A DNA stretch of 64,000 nucleotides from Chitinophaga polysaccharea (GTDB lineage: Bacteria; Bacteroidota; Bacteroidia; Chitinophagales; Chitinophagaceae): assembly GCF_007829335.1 (NCBI RefSeq), contig NZ_VIWO01000005.1, positions 248,001 to 312,000 of the forward strand. Direction: 5' to 3'. The position numbers and the translations under genes are program-made. Below the pieces are notes generated by a model that was not told the origin of the DNA, searched no databases, and saw nothing but the letters and a program-made list of their open reading frames with translations. Of this stretch, positions 26,285 to 34,805 are shown in pieces (within the stretch, counting starts at the first letter, position 1; each line of letters begins with the position of its first letter).

Positions 26285-27181
26285 ATGAATAGAAGAGATA
26301 TATTAAAACATTCAGGCTTACTTGCAGCCGGTACCCTTCTGGGACCGGCTGCCGTGAAAGCCGCCGGCAACAGCAAACGCAGCCCGGTGCTAACCGTGGC
26401 ACATATTACGGATGTGCATATACGTGAAGACCTCGACGCACCAGCGCGATTCAAAAAATGCCTGGAAGAAATCAAAAAGAAAAAGATCGATTTCTTCCTC
26501 AATGGCGGCGACTCTATCTTCGATGCCTCGTACGACAATGTGGTGCGCGACCGCGTAACGCAGCTCTGGGGTATCTGGGATGACTGTATCAGCAGCCTCA
26601 AATCCTACGAGGTACACAGCTGCCTCGGTAACCACGACATGTGGTGGAAAGCGCCGTCAACAGATGACAGCATGTATGGTAAAGACTATGTAGTAAAGCG
26701 ACTGAAAATACCGCATCGCTACTATAGTTTCACCCGCAAGGGCTGGCATTTCATTATCCTGGATGGTAACAACGATAAAACCTCCCTGGATGAAGAGCAA
26801 TACCAATGGCTGGAAAAGGATCTGCAGGCACTACCGGCTGGCACTCCTACCCTGGTGATGTCGCATTATCCTATCCTGGGCGTTACACCCATGCTGGTGG
26901 GCGGCGGCCATGGCGATCATCAGCGGTTGAAGTCCCTGTTTTTTCAGCACCGCGACAAAGTAAAAGTATGTCTCAGCGGCCATAACCACCTGGCCGACAA
27001 CGCCGTTTACAACGGTATCCGTTACTGCTGCAATGGCGCCATGAGCGGCTTCTGGTGGGGTAAAGGCGATAAAGAATCTGCCGGCGAAGGATATTACCTG
27101 GAAACACCTCCCGGTTATGCCATCCTTCGCTTATATGCAGATGGCAGTGTAGAAAATGAATACATTCCGCATCACTGGTAA
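26285..27181 (+). CDS. Exported calcineurin-like metallophosphoesterase
   Basis: A 298-residue phosphoesterase with a twin-arginine-like signal (MNRRDILKHSGLLAAGTLLG). All metal-binding motifs are present in order: ITDVHIRE (D-x-H), NGGDSIFD (GD), CLGNHDMWW (GNHD), MSHYPILG, and LSGHNHLAD (GHNH). It should hydrolyse phosphomono- or diesters in the periplasm using a dimetal centre. It is the last gene of the sigma/FecR/SusC/SusD unit and is followed by a strong terminator, so it likely processes the imported or captured ligand. Confidence 0.92.
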   Translation: MNRRDILKHSGLLAAGTLLGPAAVKAAGNSKRSPVLTVAHITDVHIREDLDAPARFKKCLEEIKKKKIDFFLNGGDSIFDASYDNVVRDRVTQLWGIWDDCISSLKSYEVHSCLGNHDMWWKAPSTDDSMYGKDYVVKRLKIPHRYYSFTRKGWHFIILDGNNDKTSLDEEQYQWLEKDLQALPAGTPTLVMSHYPILGVTPMLVGGGHGDHQRLKSLFFQHRDKVKVCLSGHNHLADNAVYNGIRYCCNGAMSGFWWGKGDKESAGEGYYLETPPGYAILRLYADGSVENEYIPHHW

Positions 27182-27206
27182 CGGCAATTATGATATTTTG
27201 TATTGG

Positions 27207-27231
27207 GAGGCGCTTCATGCGCCTCTTTTTT
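27207..27231 (+). terminator. Rho-independent terminator after metallophosphoesterase gene
   Basis: GAGGCGC (27207-27213), a 5-nt loop, GCGCCTC (27219-27225) and a six-base T-run. It closes the 18.9-27.2 kb operon before the convergent DUF4846 gene. Confidence 0.92.
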
Positions 27232-27240
27232 GTGTAATGA

Positions 27241-28035
27241 TCATCCCGGAAACCGTGCTAATTCACTGGCATCAAATATCCATTCCGGTGTCAGCAACTT
27301 GCCGGTAAATCCTGCTGTGAACCAGGGAGAAGCAGCTGCCGGGTTCTTTAAAATATGTATATCCTGGGCCGGCATATAACTTTGCGCCAGGAGGAAAATC
27401 CGGTCACCTGCGGCGTTTTCTGCCACATCTGCTACTATCACCGCATGCCCCGGGCTGCCTCCTTTAATGAATACATCGCCAGGTAACAGTTTTCGTGTAT
27501 CCTTTACCGATGCCAGTTCCCGTCTGAGCGAAAGCGTACCTGCCCAGGAAAATACCGTTTCCAGGTACGACAATAAACAGTGATGTCCTCCGCAAGGCGA
27601 CGCTGTCCGCTTTTGTTGCAGCTGGTTGTTTTTTAAAATCCAGCGGTCGCCTTTGCTCCATCCGTTATAATCCATCAGCGTACCACTGGTAGCGTGAAAG
27701 GCAATTTTTTCCGGCTGATTGCTGGCAAATAAATATTCTGCCCGCAGCCGTATCACTGCATCTGCACATTGCTGCAAATTTTTTGTACCAACAGAAATAT
27801 CAAGTACTGCGAATTGCGCCTGTTGATTTTGTTTTAACTCGCCATTATAGAGATATACCCGGCTATCTTTTTTCAGCGGCAACCATCTTAACCAGGCGCC
27901 AAAAGAACCTGGTGGCTGCGAAAGGCGTTTATAACCCGGAGGCAGCGGGATACCGGCTACAGTCCGGGCCTGCGAAAAAGCGGCTGTACTGAAAAGAAGG
28001 GCAAATAACAATGAATATATCCGGGCTACCAACAT
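27241..28035 (-). CDS. DUF4846 protein, secreted
   Basis: A protein of 264 residues from the chosen start at 28035 (MLVARIYSLLFALLFSTAAF), which gives a clear signal peptide; an upstream ATG at 28077 would bury it. The mature part matches the DUF4846 pattern: GIPLPPGYKRL, GSFGAWLRWLPLK, VYLYNGELKQNQ, CADAVIRLRAEYLFA and GDVFIKGGSPGHAVIVADVA, ending in SPWF. The conserved Cys in the CADAVIRLRAEYL region and the GHAVIV segment suggest a papain/NlpC-like peptidase fold, but no activity is established that I know of. It lies 56 bp downstream of the cobW-like gene on the same strand. Confidence 0.8.
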   Translation of the reverse strand: MLVARIYSLLFALLFSTAAFSQARTVAGIPLPPGYKRLSQPPGSFGAWLRWLPLKKDSRVYLYNGELKQNQQAQFAVLDISVGTKNLQQCADAVIRLRAEYLFASNQPEKIAFHATSGTLMDYNGWSKGDRWILKNNQLQQKRTASPCGGHHCLLSYLETVFSWAGTLSLRRELASVKDTRKLLPGDVFIKGGSPGHAVIVADVAENAAGDRIFLLAQSYMPAQDIHILKNPAAASPWFTAGFTGKLLTPEWIFDASELARFPG

Positions 28036-28091
28036 ATGAATAGTTTTAGAGAAGATGCATTTCTCTATATTTTCCATAACTGGCGGATCTC

Positions 28092-29036
28092 CTATACCTT
28101 TTCTTTCTGTGCAGGTGCCAGCATACGCTGGATAGTAGCCGATTTCAACGCTCTTCCTATAAACACCAACGTAGAAGAAGGATTAGCATCTTCCCACTCT
28201 CCTGCAGGTACAATATGCAGGTACCGGCCGGTAGATTGCACCAGCATTTTTTCTTTACTGTTGTAGGCGCGGATATACCCTTTGATACGGTACAACTGAT
28301 CGGGATAGGCGTTACAGTAAAAATCAAGCACAAACACAAACATATTCAGATCAAAGGCGATAGGCGATTCAAACAAAACAGTGTTGATCTTATGGGGCTG
28401 TTTCACCGGAGCTACGGCCTCCTTTCCAGGGAAGGGTTTCTCCCGGAATTGCAGATCCTTCCGTGAAACAGTACCCGTTTCGGAGGTGGTGATGAAAGCC
28501 AGGGGATTCATTTGCTCCAGTTGCTGCGACAAATAAACGAGCTGGGGTACCGGTAGTTGCTGTATTTTATTAATGATGATCACATCTGCCGCGGCCACTT
28601 GCTTACCCGTTTCCGGCGCCTGTTGCAGGCGTTCAAAGATATTTTCCGCATCCACTACACAAACAGTGCTTTCCAGCTTGTAGTGACGCTGCACATCTGG
28701 TAAATGAAACATGCCGATGATATTGCCTGCGTCGGCAATGCCGGTGGTTTCTATGAAAACATGATCCGGCCGCTGCTCCTGGCCAAGTATATTACCCAGT
28801 ACTTCCAGCAGGTCATTGTCGAGCGAGCAACAGATACAGCCGCCCGTGAGTTCATAGAGCTGATCAATTTTAGCATCGATCAGGCCTGCATCAATATTCA
28901 CTTTGCCTACCTCGTTTTCGATCACAATATTACGGGAGCCTGTAAACTGTTGCAGTAAGCTATTCAGGATAGTTGTTTTGCCCGCTCCCAGGAAACCGGT
29001 GATGATGTAGACTTTTATCGGATTATCTCTCTCCAT
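28092..29036 (-). CDS. CobW/COG0523-family GTPase, probable metallochaperone
   Basis: A 314-residue G3E GTPase. Walker A GFLGAGKTTILNSLL is at about 15-29, the metal-binding motif GGCICCSLDNDLL at about 70-80 and Walker B-like FIETTGIAD near 102. The CobW C-terminal domain (about 230-300) is present. Members supply zinc or other metals to client enzymes under limitation. The guanine-specificity motif NKxD reads NKIQ here, a deviation. The gene overlaps the 3' end of lgt by 14 bp, and a palindromic operator-like site lies just upstream of lgt. Confidence 0.88.
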   Translation of the reverse strand: MERDNPIKVYIITGFLGAGKTTILNSLLQQFTGSRNIVIENEVGKVNIDAGLIDAKIDQLYELTGGCICCSLDNDLLEVLGNILGQEQRPDHVFIETTGIADAGNIIGMFHLPDVQRHYKLESTVCVVDAENIFERLQQAPETGKQVAAADVIIINKIQQLPVPQLVYLSQQLEQMNPLAFITTSETGTVSRKDLQFREKPFPGKEAVAPVKQPHKINTVLFESPIAFDLNMFVFVLDFYCNAYPDQLYRIKGYIRAYNSKEKMLVQSTGRYLHIVPAGEWEDANPSSTLVFIGRALKSATIQRMLAPAQKEKV

Positions 29037-29838
29037 ATGCTTTATAAAATTTAAAAAAATAAATACCCAGCAATACCAGGGGAAGGCTCAGGAGCTGTCC
29101 CATATTCAACAGGTAGCCATTTTCAAAGGCTACCTGGTTTTCTTTAACGAATTCGATGCAAAAGCGGGCAGTAAATACCAGTAAGAGCAAACTGCCAAAG
29201 AGTTGCCCCGGCCGGGGTGACTGATAATAGCGGTATAGCTGCCAACAAAAAATAAGCGCGTAACAAAACGCCTCGTACAATTGCGCCGGATGTCTGGGCT
29301 GCGCATCTACGCGGGTAAATATCACCGCCCAGGGCAGTGTGGAAGGCAAGCCGATGATTTCAGTATTAAAAAAATTACCTATACGAATAAGACTTCCGGC
29401 CAGCGGTACCACTATCGCCAGCCGGTCGAGTAACCAGGTAAGCGATAGCCGGTATTTTATACTGAAGCGCCAGGCCGCCAGCAGAATACCGACTGCTGCG
29501 CCGTGGCTGGCCAGTCCTTCGTAGCCGGTAAACTCCACCTGCCCGTTACGGAAAGCAACCGGCAGAAAAATTTCCCAAACATGAGTTTTGTAGTAGGCGG
29601 CATCATAAAAAAGACAATGCCCAAAACGTGCGCCCAACAAGGTGCCTGTCACCATGTATACCAGCAGGCGATCGAGCGTGCCCGGCGGTACCTGTTCCTG
29701 CCGGAAAATCCGGTCCAGCAGCGTATAGGCAGCCAGGATAGCCAGCATAAAGGCAACGCTGTAATAACGCAGGGACAGGCCTCCCAGCCGGAACATTTCC
29801 GGGGATACGTCCCACGACAATATCATTATTTTATCCAT
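29023..29838 (-). CDS. lgt: Prolipoprotein diacylglyceryl transferase
   Basis: An integral membrane enzyme of 271 residues that transfers diacylglyceryl from phosphatidylglycerol to the lipobox cysteine of prolipoproteins. The start at 29838 (MDKIMILSWDVSPEMFRLGG) was preferred over 29856, which lies inside a palindrome. Seven hydrophobic segments are visible. The signature SLIRIGNFFNTEIIGLPS contains the essential Arg and the GNFxNxE pattern, and HPAQLYEAFCY is the second conserved block; SHGAAVGILLA marks the catalytic loop. It is co-transcribed with the CobW-type GTPase, an unusual partner. Confidence 0.92.
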   Translation of the reverse strand: MDKIMILSWDVSPEMFRLGGLSLRYYSVAFMLAILAAYTLLDRIFRQEQVPPGTLDRLLVYMVTGTLLGARFGHCLFYDAAYYKTHVWEIFLPVAFRNGQVEFTGYEGLASHGAAVGILLAAWRFSIKYRLSLTWLLDRLAIVVPLAGSLIRIGNFFNTEIIGLPSTLPWAVIFTRVDAQPRHPAQLYEAFCYALIFCWQLYRYYQSPRPGQLFGSLLLLVFTARFCIEFVKENQVAFENGYLLNMGQLLSLPLVLLGIYFFKFYKAYGER

Positions 29839-29844
29839 TTCACA

Positions 29845-29867
29845 AATTTGCAACAATGTTGCAAATT
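29845..29867. promoter_or_regulatory. 23-bp palindrome, probable operator upstream of lgt
   Basis: AATTTGCAACA (29845-29855) and TGTTGCAAATT (29857-29867) are exact reverse complements around a single A. It lies 7 bp upstream of the chosen lgt start and within the divergent promoter region shared with the metallo-hydrolase gene. Given the downstream cobW-like gene, a metal-responsive repressor of the Fur/Zur class is a reasonable guess only. Confidence 0.65.
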
Positions 29868-29936
29868 AACAAACAACTATCCAAAATAATCTTCCGGGAA
29901 GCGGTGAATGCATCATCAAATCTCGACATGAAATTT

Positions 29937-29944
29937 TACCTTTG
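29937..29944 (+). promoter_or_regulatory. Bacteroidota -7 element before the metallo-hydrolase gene
   Basis: TACCTTTG matches TAnnTTTG exactly and ends 5 nt before the ATG at 29950. This implies a leaderless or nearly leaderless transcript. No clear -33 box is seen. Confidence 0.5.
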
Positions 29945-29949
29945 TCGGC

Positions 29950-30789
29950 ATGTCGCTATTTATTACTTCATTGAATTCGGGAAGCAACGGGAACTGTTAT
30001 TATATTGGAAATGACAGTGAGGCAGTGTTGATAGACGCAGGTATTTCCTGCCGTGAAACGGAGAAGCGGATGACCCGCCTGGGGCTTTCCATGAAAAAAG
30101 TAAAGGCGATCTTTATCTCCCACGAACATAGTGACCATATCCGGGGCGTAGAAGTACTGGCTAAAAAATACCGGCTGCCGGTATACATTACACCCGGTAC
30201 CCTCACCCATGGAGGCTTATCACTCGATGCCCAGCTGGTGGTGGACTTTAACCCGTATGAGGCCATCCAGGTAGGCAACCTGTCTGTTACCGCATTTCCC
30301 AAACATCATGATGCATCGGAGCCACACAGCTTTGTGGTGAGTGGCAATGCCGTTACCATTGGTATCTTTACAGACATTGGCGCTCCCTGTGAACATGTAG
30401 TCCGCCATTTCCAGCAATGCCATGCCGCCTTCCTGGAAGCTAATTATGATGAAGAAATGCTGGAAAAAGGGCGGTACCCATATTACCTGAAGAACCGCAT
30501 CCGCGGCGGTAAAGGCCACCTGTCCAACCGCCAGGCGCTGGAGATTTTTACCGCACACCGTCCGGCATTTATGAGCCATCTCCTGCTCTCCCACCTCTCC
30601 CGCGACAACAACAGTCCCGACCTGGTGCAGGCACTTTTTGACGAGCATGCCAACGGCACACAGATTATAGTAGCCTCGCGGTACCAGGAAACGGCCGTAT
30701 TTACCGTCAATGCTGCTAATGCCGGGGAAGCCATTGCAACAACGCCACCTCCCATATCAACAGAAGCGCTGCAGGGAAAACTGTTTTAA
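29950..30789 (+). CDS. Metallo-beta-lactamase-fold hydrolase (YycJ/WalJ-like)
   Basis: A 279-residue cytoplasmic metallo-hydrolase. It opens with SLNSGSNGNCYYIGNDSEAVLIDAG, typical of the YycJ branch, and has the dimetal motif SHEHSDHIRG (about residues 57-66), then HHDASEPHSFVV, GIFTDIG, AFLEANYDEEM and the late LLLSHLSRDNN. The family includes 5'-exonuclease-type enzymes linked to DNA repair and cell wall control. It is divergent from lgt across a palindromic site. Confidence 0.9.
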   Translation: MSLFITSLNSGSNGNCYYIGNDSEAVLIDAGISCRETEKRMTRLGLSMKKVKAIFISHEHSDHIRGVEVLAKKYRLPVYITPGTLTHGGLSLDAQLVVDFNPYEAIQVGNLSVTAFPKHHDASEPHSFVVSGNAVTIGIFTDIGAPCEHVVRHFQQCHAAFLEANYDEEMLEKGRYPYYLKNRIRGGKGHLSNRQALEIFTAHRPAFMSHLLLSHLSRDNNSPDLVQALFDEHANGTQIIVASRYQETAVFTVNAANAGEAIATTPPPISTEALQGKLF

Positions 30790-31047
30790 GCCGGGCTCGC
30801 TTCCAGGCGGTAGATGATGTTCCGCCACATACTGTTTAAGGGCCTCCACACCTCGTATTTCATCTCACTAACGCCTGGCATCGGTTACGCCAGGTGGAGC
30901 GTCACCCCACAAAAGCAGGCCGTAACACAAAACACCCCATGACAATCAAACAAAAACGCCCGCTTCCTTGTATATTTCTGTGCATGTTCGCAAACCTGTT
31001 GGCATGTTTTATGGCCGATATTCCATTACATCAAATTAATATTACAC
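30790..31047. other. Intergenic region of 258 bp with a hairpin
   Basis: No gene is visible. GCCTGGC and GCCAGGT can pair (one G-U) around ATCGGTTAC near 30872-30894, a possible terminator of the metallo-hydrolase gene, but no T-run follows. Confidence 0.4.
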
Positions 31048-31512
31048 ATGGAAACAATAACCGCCGCCGTTACCAACGAAATACTGAACGACCTGATTGG
31101 CATCAACAATGACCGCATTGCCGGTTATGAAAAGGCGCTACGCGAATTACCTCCCACTGATGCAGACCTCAAACCTGTCTTCTCTGCCATGATCACGGAA
31201 AGTCACCAGCTCCGGAACGCATTGGGCAACGAAGTACAGGCCAACGGAGGTACCATGGAAACCGGTACCACCGCTGCCGGTAAAATATACCGCGCCTGGT
31301 CAGAAGTAAAAGCATTGTTTTCCGGGCATGACCGCAGAACAATACTGGCCAACTGCGAAGCTACAGAAGATGCTGTATTGCAGGCCTACCAGGACTCGCT
31401 CGACCTGGAAACCATGCCGGCCTACATACGCGAATTACTTACCCAGCAAAAGGCTTTGCTGAAACAAGCACATGATAAGGTGAAAACATTACGCGATCAG
31501 GCCAGAAAATAA
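31048..31512 (+). CDS. PA2169-family four-helix-bundle protein (DUF2383)
   Basis: A 154-residue ferritin-like helical bundle protein. It starts with a family-typical segment (EILNDLIGINNDRIAGYEKA) and contains ESHQLRNALGNEVQANGG, the Glu/His pattern, then TGTTAAGKIYRAWSEVKALF and CEATEDAVLQAYQDSL. These stress-associated proteins have no established enzyme activity. It stands 35 bp before a Crp/Fnr regulator. Confidence 0.88.
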   Translation: METITAAVTNEILNDLIGINNDRIAGYEKALRELPPTDADLKPVFSAMITESHQLRNALGNEVQANGGTMETGTTAAGKIYRAWSEVKALFSGHDRRTILANCEATEDAVLQAYQDSLDLETMPAYIRELLTQQKALLKQAHDKVKTLRDQARK

Positions 31513-31546
31513 GAATGTTTATATTGCAGTCAAACCGATTGCTTCA

Positions 31547-32155
31547 ATGACACATACATTGCCGGCCTGGTATAATCAATTAATGAAAAAATACCCGGTA
31601 GTAACATTAGCAGAATGGCAGCTGCTGGATTCCATTGCCACTATAAAACATATTAAAAAAGGAGATGCCTTTTTACGCTATGGAAAGGTAGCCAGGTATT
31701 CTGCTTTTGTTATCTCCGGGATGTTCAAATTTGCCATCTTCGACGAAGAAGGCAATGAAAAAATTGTGAAGTTCAGTTTCCCGAATGACTTCCTCGCCAA
31801 TTGCGAAAGCTACAATAAAAAGGCCCCGTCTGCGCTCAGCATTGTTGCCGTAGAAGATGCCGTGGTGTTGAAAATCAATATCAAAAAGATACAACCGCTT
31901 TATGCCCTGCACATGAACCTGCTGCATGTAAATCTTCAGCTGTTCCAGGAACTACTGGAGCAACAGGCAGAACATCAATATATCCTTTCCCTGAAGAGTC
32001 CCTTGCAACGGTATAAATTCCTGCTGGAAAAACGCCCTGCCATCATACAAAAAATATCGCTCACCAACATTGCCCGCTACCTGTATACCAGCCGGGAAGC
32101 TATTAGCAGGGCCAGGCTGTTGCTGCTGAACCGTACCCGCAACGTTTGTGATTGA
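31547..32155 (+). CDS. Crp/Fnr-family transcriptional regulator
   Basis: A 202-residue regulator. The cyclic-nucleotide-binding-like beta-roll spans about residues 25-115 (IKKGDAFLRYGKVARYSAFVISG, EEGNEKIVKFSFPNDFLANCES). A dimerisation helix follows, then a short winged HTH with ISLTNIARYLYTSREAISRA near the C-terminus. It lacks the Cys set of FNR oxygen sensors and the full cAMP-contact Arg-Ser pair, so the ligand is unknown. Bacteroidota use many such Crp-like proteins. Confidence 0.88.
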   Translation: MTHTLPAWYNQLMKKYPVVTLAEWQLLDSIATIKHIKKGDAFLRYGKVARYSAFVISGMFKFAIFDEEGNEKIVKFSFPNDFLANCESYNKKAPSALSIVAVEDAVVLKINIKKIQPLYALHMNLLHVNLQLFQELLEQQAEHQYILSLKSPLQRYKFLLEKRPAIIQKISLTNIARYLYTSREAISRARLLLLNRTRNVCD

Positions 32156-32181
32156 AATCACACCCTTAATGTAAGCCGCAC

Positions 32182-32191
32182 TATAGTTTTG
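32182..32191 (+). promoter_or_regulatory. Candidate -7 element for the alpha/beta hydrolase gene
   Basis: TATAGTTTTG resembles TAnnTTTG with one extra base and lies 14 nt before the ATG at 32206. Confidence 0.4.
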
Positions 32192-32205
32192 TATGCAAAA
32201 AAGGT

Positions 32206-32907
32206 ATGAAACAAAGCATGCTTTTATTGCACGGACTATTCGGCGGGCTTAGTAACTGGGAAGGCGTTGTTAATCACTTCTCTGCACGCTACGACATTCA
32301 TATCCCTGTTTTGCCTATCTATGATGAGCATCCGGGAGATAACCTGGAATATCTTGTACAATTTCTCGATCAGTACATAACGTCTGCAGGGCTGGAAAAT
32401 GTAATCCTGGTAGGCAATTCATTGGGAGGTCATGTAGCCATACTGTATACCCACCGGCGCCGGGAGAAGGTTGCCAGGCTGGTATTGACCGGCAGCTCCG
32501 GACTATACGAAAATACCAGTATGGGTAGTTATCCTAAACGTGGTAGCTACGACTATATCCGCGAACGGGTGGCTTACACTTTCTATGATCCTGCCACCGC
32601 TACTGATGCCCTCGTGGCAGAAGTATTCAGCACAACCACCAATGCCCGCAAGTGTTTTCGGATTGTAAAAATGGCCAAGTCGGCCAACCGTAATTACGTA
32701 GCCAGCCTGCTGCCGCATATCCCCACCCGCACCTTGCTGATCTGGGGAGAAGACGATAAAATTACGCCGCCGGAAGTAGCACAGGAATTCAGGCGCTTGT
32801 TGCCACAGGCAGAATTGGTGATGCTGGCAAAATGTGGACATGCCCCTATGATGGAACTTCCGGCGGCGTTCAATGAAGTGTTGACATCCTTCCTGGAGAA
32901 AGACTAG
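32206..32907 (+). CDS. Alpha/beta-fold hydrolase
   Basis: A 233-residue cytoplasmic hydrolase. The oxyanion region is LLLHGLFGGLSNWEG, the nucleophile elbow is GNSLGGHVA (Ser at about residue 69), the acid lies in LLIWGEDDKITPPE (about residue 186) and the catalytic His in KCGHAPMMELP (about residue 214). The triad is complete. The size and motifs suit small-ester or lipid hydrolases, but the substrate is not predictable. It is convergent with the DUF4349 gene, overlapping it by 4 bp. Confidence 0.9.
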   Translation: MKQSMLLLHGLFGGLSNWEGVVNHFSARYDIHIPVLPIYDEHPGDNLEYLVQFLDQYITSAGLENVILVGNSLGGHVAILYTHRRREKVARLVLTGSSGLYENTSMGSYPKRGSYDYIRERVAYTFYDPATATDALVAEVFSTTTNARKCFRIVKMAKSANRNYVASLLPHIPTRTLLIWGEDDKITPPEVAQEFRRLLPQAELVMLAKCGHAPMMELPAAFNEVLTSFLEKD

Positions 32908-33770
32908 CCTTTACGTAACAGGAGTTTCCGGTACCCTATCCATCCGGCAGCACCGATCAGCAGGAAAGGCCATAGCTCAACAAAGAAGAGCAAAATGTTG
33001 CGGAATATATCCGCGCCGCCACGCAGGGCTCCGGCCAGCTCCGTTCCAAAGCCGGCACGGCTCATTTTCGCGGGATTCACCACTATTTGTACATCTGCTA
33101 CTTCTGGTTGAAAAAGCTGTACGGTGAATGTCGAGTAAGCCACATCATCCAGGATCGTGAGGTTGCTGATCCGGCGATCTACCGCCTGTTCCCCACGCTG
33201 ATCGTTATACTCCGCAATGTCGAGCGTATTGCCTTTTTTGGAAGGCGCTACCGCCTTGCCCGCACTGTTTTCCTGTTGCTCATTCTTCATAGCGTTGGCC
33301 AGGTATTTCAGGGTCATATCCTGGTCTTTTACCACGCGATGATCAATGTAAACAGCGGTGGAAGTAAGTGCACGCACCACCATATCCAGGCTGTCGACCG
33401 GCACTCTCAGGGTAAGATTGGCTACGGGCGTGTAAAGCTGTACACGTTTTACGGAATCGGCCGAATAAGGCAGGCGGTACTGTTCTACCGATTCGTTTTG
33501 CAGATTGCTTTCTTCTACTACGCCGCCAGAGCGGGTTACCAGTTGCTCCAGTGCGCTGGTGGAGGCAAATACACTGGCTACCCGGCACCGTACATCGGCG
33601 GATTTTACCCGCTTCCGCGAGGTAGAAGTAATACGACTCATGTCATTGGAGAAGGTAGTGGAATCGGCCGTGGCTGCATATGTTGCCATGGCTTGTTTTT
33701 CTGCTCTATTAGCGCTGCAGGCGCAGCAAAAGAGCACGGGGATCATCAAGTACGAGAATGAAAGGCGCAT
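32904..33770 (-). CDS. DUF4349 lipoprotein
   Basis: A 288-residue protein with an N-terminal lipoprotein signal (VLFCCACSANRAEK) and the DUF4349 core: ADVRCRVASVFASTSALEQLVTRSGGVVEESN, then LTLRVPVDSLDMVVRALTS and the DQDMTLKYLANAMKNEQ helix region (with a coiled-coil character). A C-terminal transmembrane helix (ILLFFVELWPFLLIGAAGWIG) is followed by basic residues. Envelope location is likely; the role of the family is not known. Confidence 0.85.
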   Translation of the reverse strand: MRLSFSYLMIPVLFCCACSANRAEKQAMATYAATADSTTFSNDMSRITSTSRKRVKSADVRCRVASVFASTSALEQLVTRSGGVVEESNLQNESVEQYRLPYSADSVKRVQLYTPVANLTLRVPVDSLDMVVRALTSTAVYIDHRVVKDQDMTLKYLANAMKNEQQENSAGKAVAPSKKGNTLDIAEYNDQRGEQAVDRRISNLTILDDVAYSTFTVQLFQPEVADVQIVVNPAKMSRAGFGTELAGALRGGADIFRNILLFFVELWPFLLIGAAGWIGYRKLLLRKG

Positions 33771-33911
33771 AACAAGGAGAATTTAAACTTTATACAAACA
33801 GCCGGGAAAAGGTAACCTTCCTGATTTGTTAAAATATTTTTCGTTCTCCCACACGATAAAAATCGGATGCCTGATTATTTAGTATCTTTATTACTCATTA
33901 TCTCATGTATC

Positions 33912-34328
33912 ATGCCCGTACTTCCTCAGAAATACCAGTCAAGGAAAGCAGAAATCACCACTGCTTTTATTGAAGCGGTCAACAAACATGTGGATCAGAT
34001 TATGGATGGCAGTGCAGATCATATGTACCATATCAAAGACATTGCGAAGCTGCTGTTTATTCACCCGGTGCACCTCAGTAATACCATTAAGCTGCATACC
34101 GGCAAAGCGCCCTGCTATTTTTTTGAAATGAGGCTAATGGAAGAAGCCAGGAAAATGTTGCAGATGCCGCAGTTGAGCATCACGGAAATCGCCGCCAAAC
34201 TGACGTTCGACAATTCCAATTTCACCAAATTCTTTAAACGGTTTGAAGGAGTGACGCCCTCTCAATATCGGCTGCAATGCGCAGCCACGGCATCCTCAGA
34301 GGTAACGCTGCAGGTAGATGGGCTTTAG
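33912..34328 (+). CDS. Short AraC-type HTH protein
   Basis: A protein of 138 residues consisting almost only of the two AraC helix-turn-helix units: IKDIAKLLFIHPVHLSNTI and ITEIAAKLTFDNSNFTKFF, ending GVTPSQYRLQC. The start at 33912 (MPVLPQKYQSRKAEITTAF) was chosen because the preceding 15 codons (from 33867) look like unrelated hydrophobic sequence. There is no sensor domain, so activity may be set by expression level or a partner. Its 3' end overlaps the convergent gene by 33 bp. Confidence 0.82.
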   Translation: MPVLPQKYQSRKAEITTAFIEAVNKHVDQIMDGSADHMYHIKDIAKLLFIHPVHLSNTIKLHTGKAPCYFFEMRLMEEARKMLQMPQLSITEIAAKLTFDNSNFTKFFKRFEGVTPSQYRLQCAATASSEVTLQVDGL

Positions 34329-34805
34329 AAAAAAGTAGTTATTCAGTGGTTTGTTGTCAAACAAATCACCATCATCATAATAAAATCCGTTGATAAATTC
34401 CGTTTTGGAATTGAGCTGTACTTTGCCTGTTGAATGTTCTACGATAAAATATACCGGGATAATGACATAATATTTCCCACTCTTCCCGGTTAACTTGTTC
34501 CACCTGATATCCAATTCCTGTAGTCTGAATAAACGGGGTTTTAAATCACTGGCCACATTGGTAGAGCAGTCGAGCTTTGTAATATTTCCATGATCTATTT
34601 CTGCTTTCATTGAAAAAGCAAGGCTGGTACTCCCGGCTTTCATGGGAATTAATGCCGTATCCATAAAACGGGTTAACTGCTGGTACGTATTGCTGAATAT
34701 GGGCGTTTGTTGCGCCTGAACAATAAGGTGGGGAAATAAACTACCTATGATGATAATGAGGCTAATAATATGGAAGCGGTTAGATCTCATAAAACCTGTT
34801 TTCAT
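34296..34805 (-). CDS. Secreted hypothetical protein
   Basis: A 169-residue protein I do not recognise. A signal peptide (HIISLIIIIGSLFPHLIVQAQ) is followed by a mainly beta-strand-like mature part with LAFSMKAEIDHGNITKLDCS and KYYVIIPVYFIVEHSTGK. An alternative start lies five codons in (MRSNRFH). The gene overlaps the 3' end of the AraC-type gene. It has no visible catalytic motif or repeat. Confidence 0.6.
   Translation of the reverse strand: MKTGFMRSNRFHIISLIIIIGSLFPHLIVQAQQTPIFSNTYQQLTRFMDTALIPMKAGSTSLAFSMKAEIDHGNITKLDCSTNVASDLKPRLFRLQELDIRWNKLTGKSGKYYVIIPVYFIVEHSTGKVQLNSKTEFINGFYYDDGDLFDNKPLNNYFFLKPIYLQRYL

Noticed and set aside
29845..29867. A Zur or Fur box with known consensus
   Set aside because: It is a perfect palindrome next to a COG0523 gene, but I cannot match it to a documented Zur consensus in Bacteroidota from memory.
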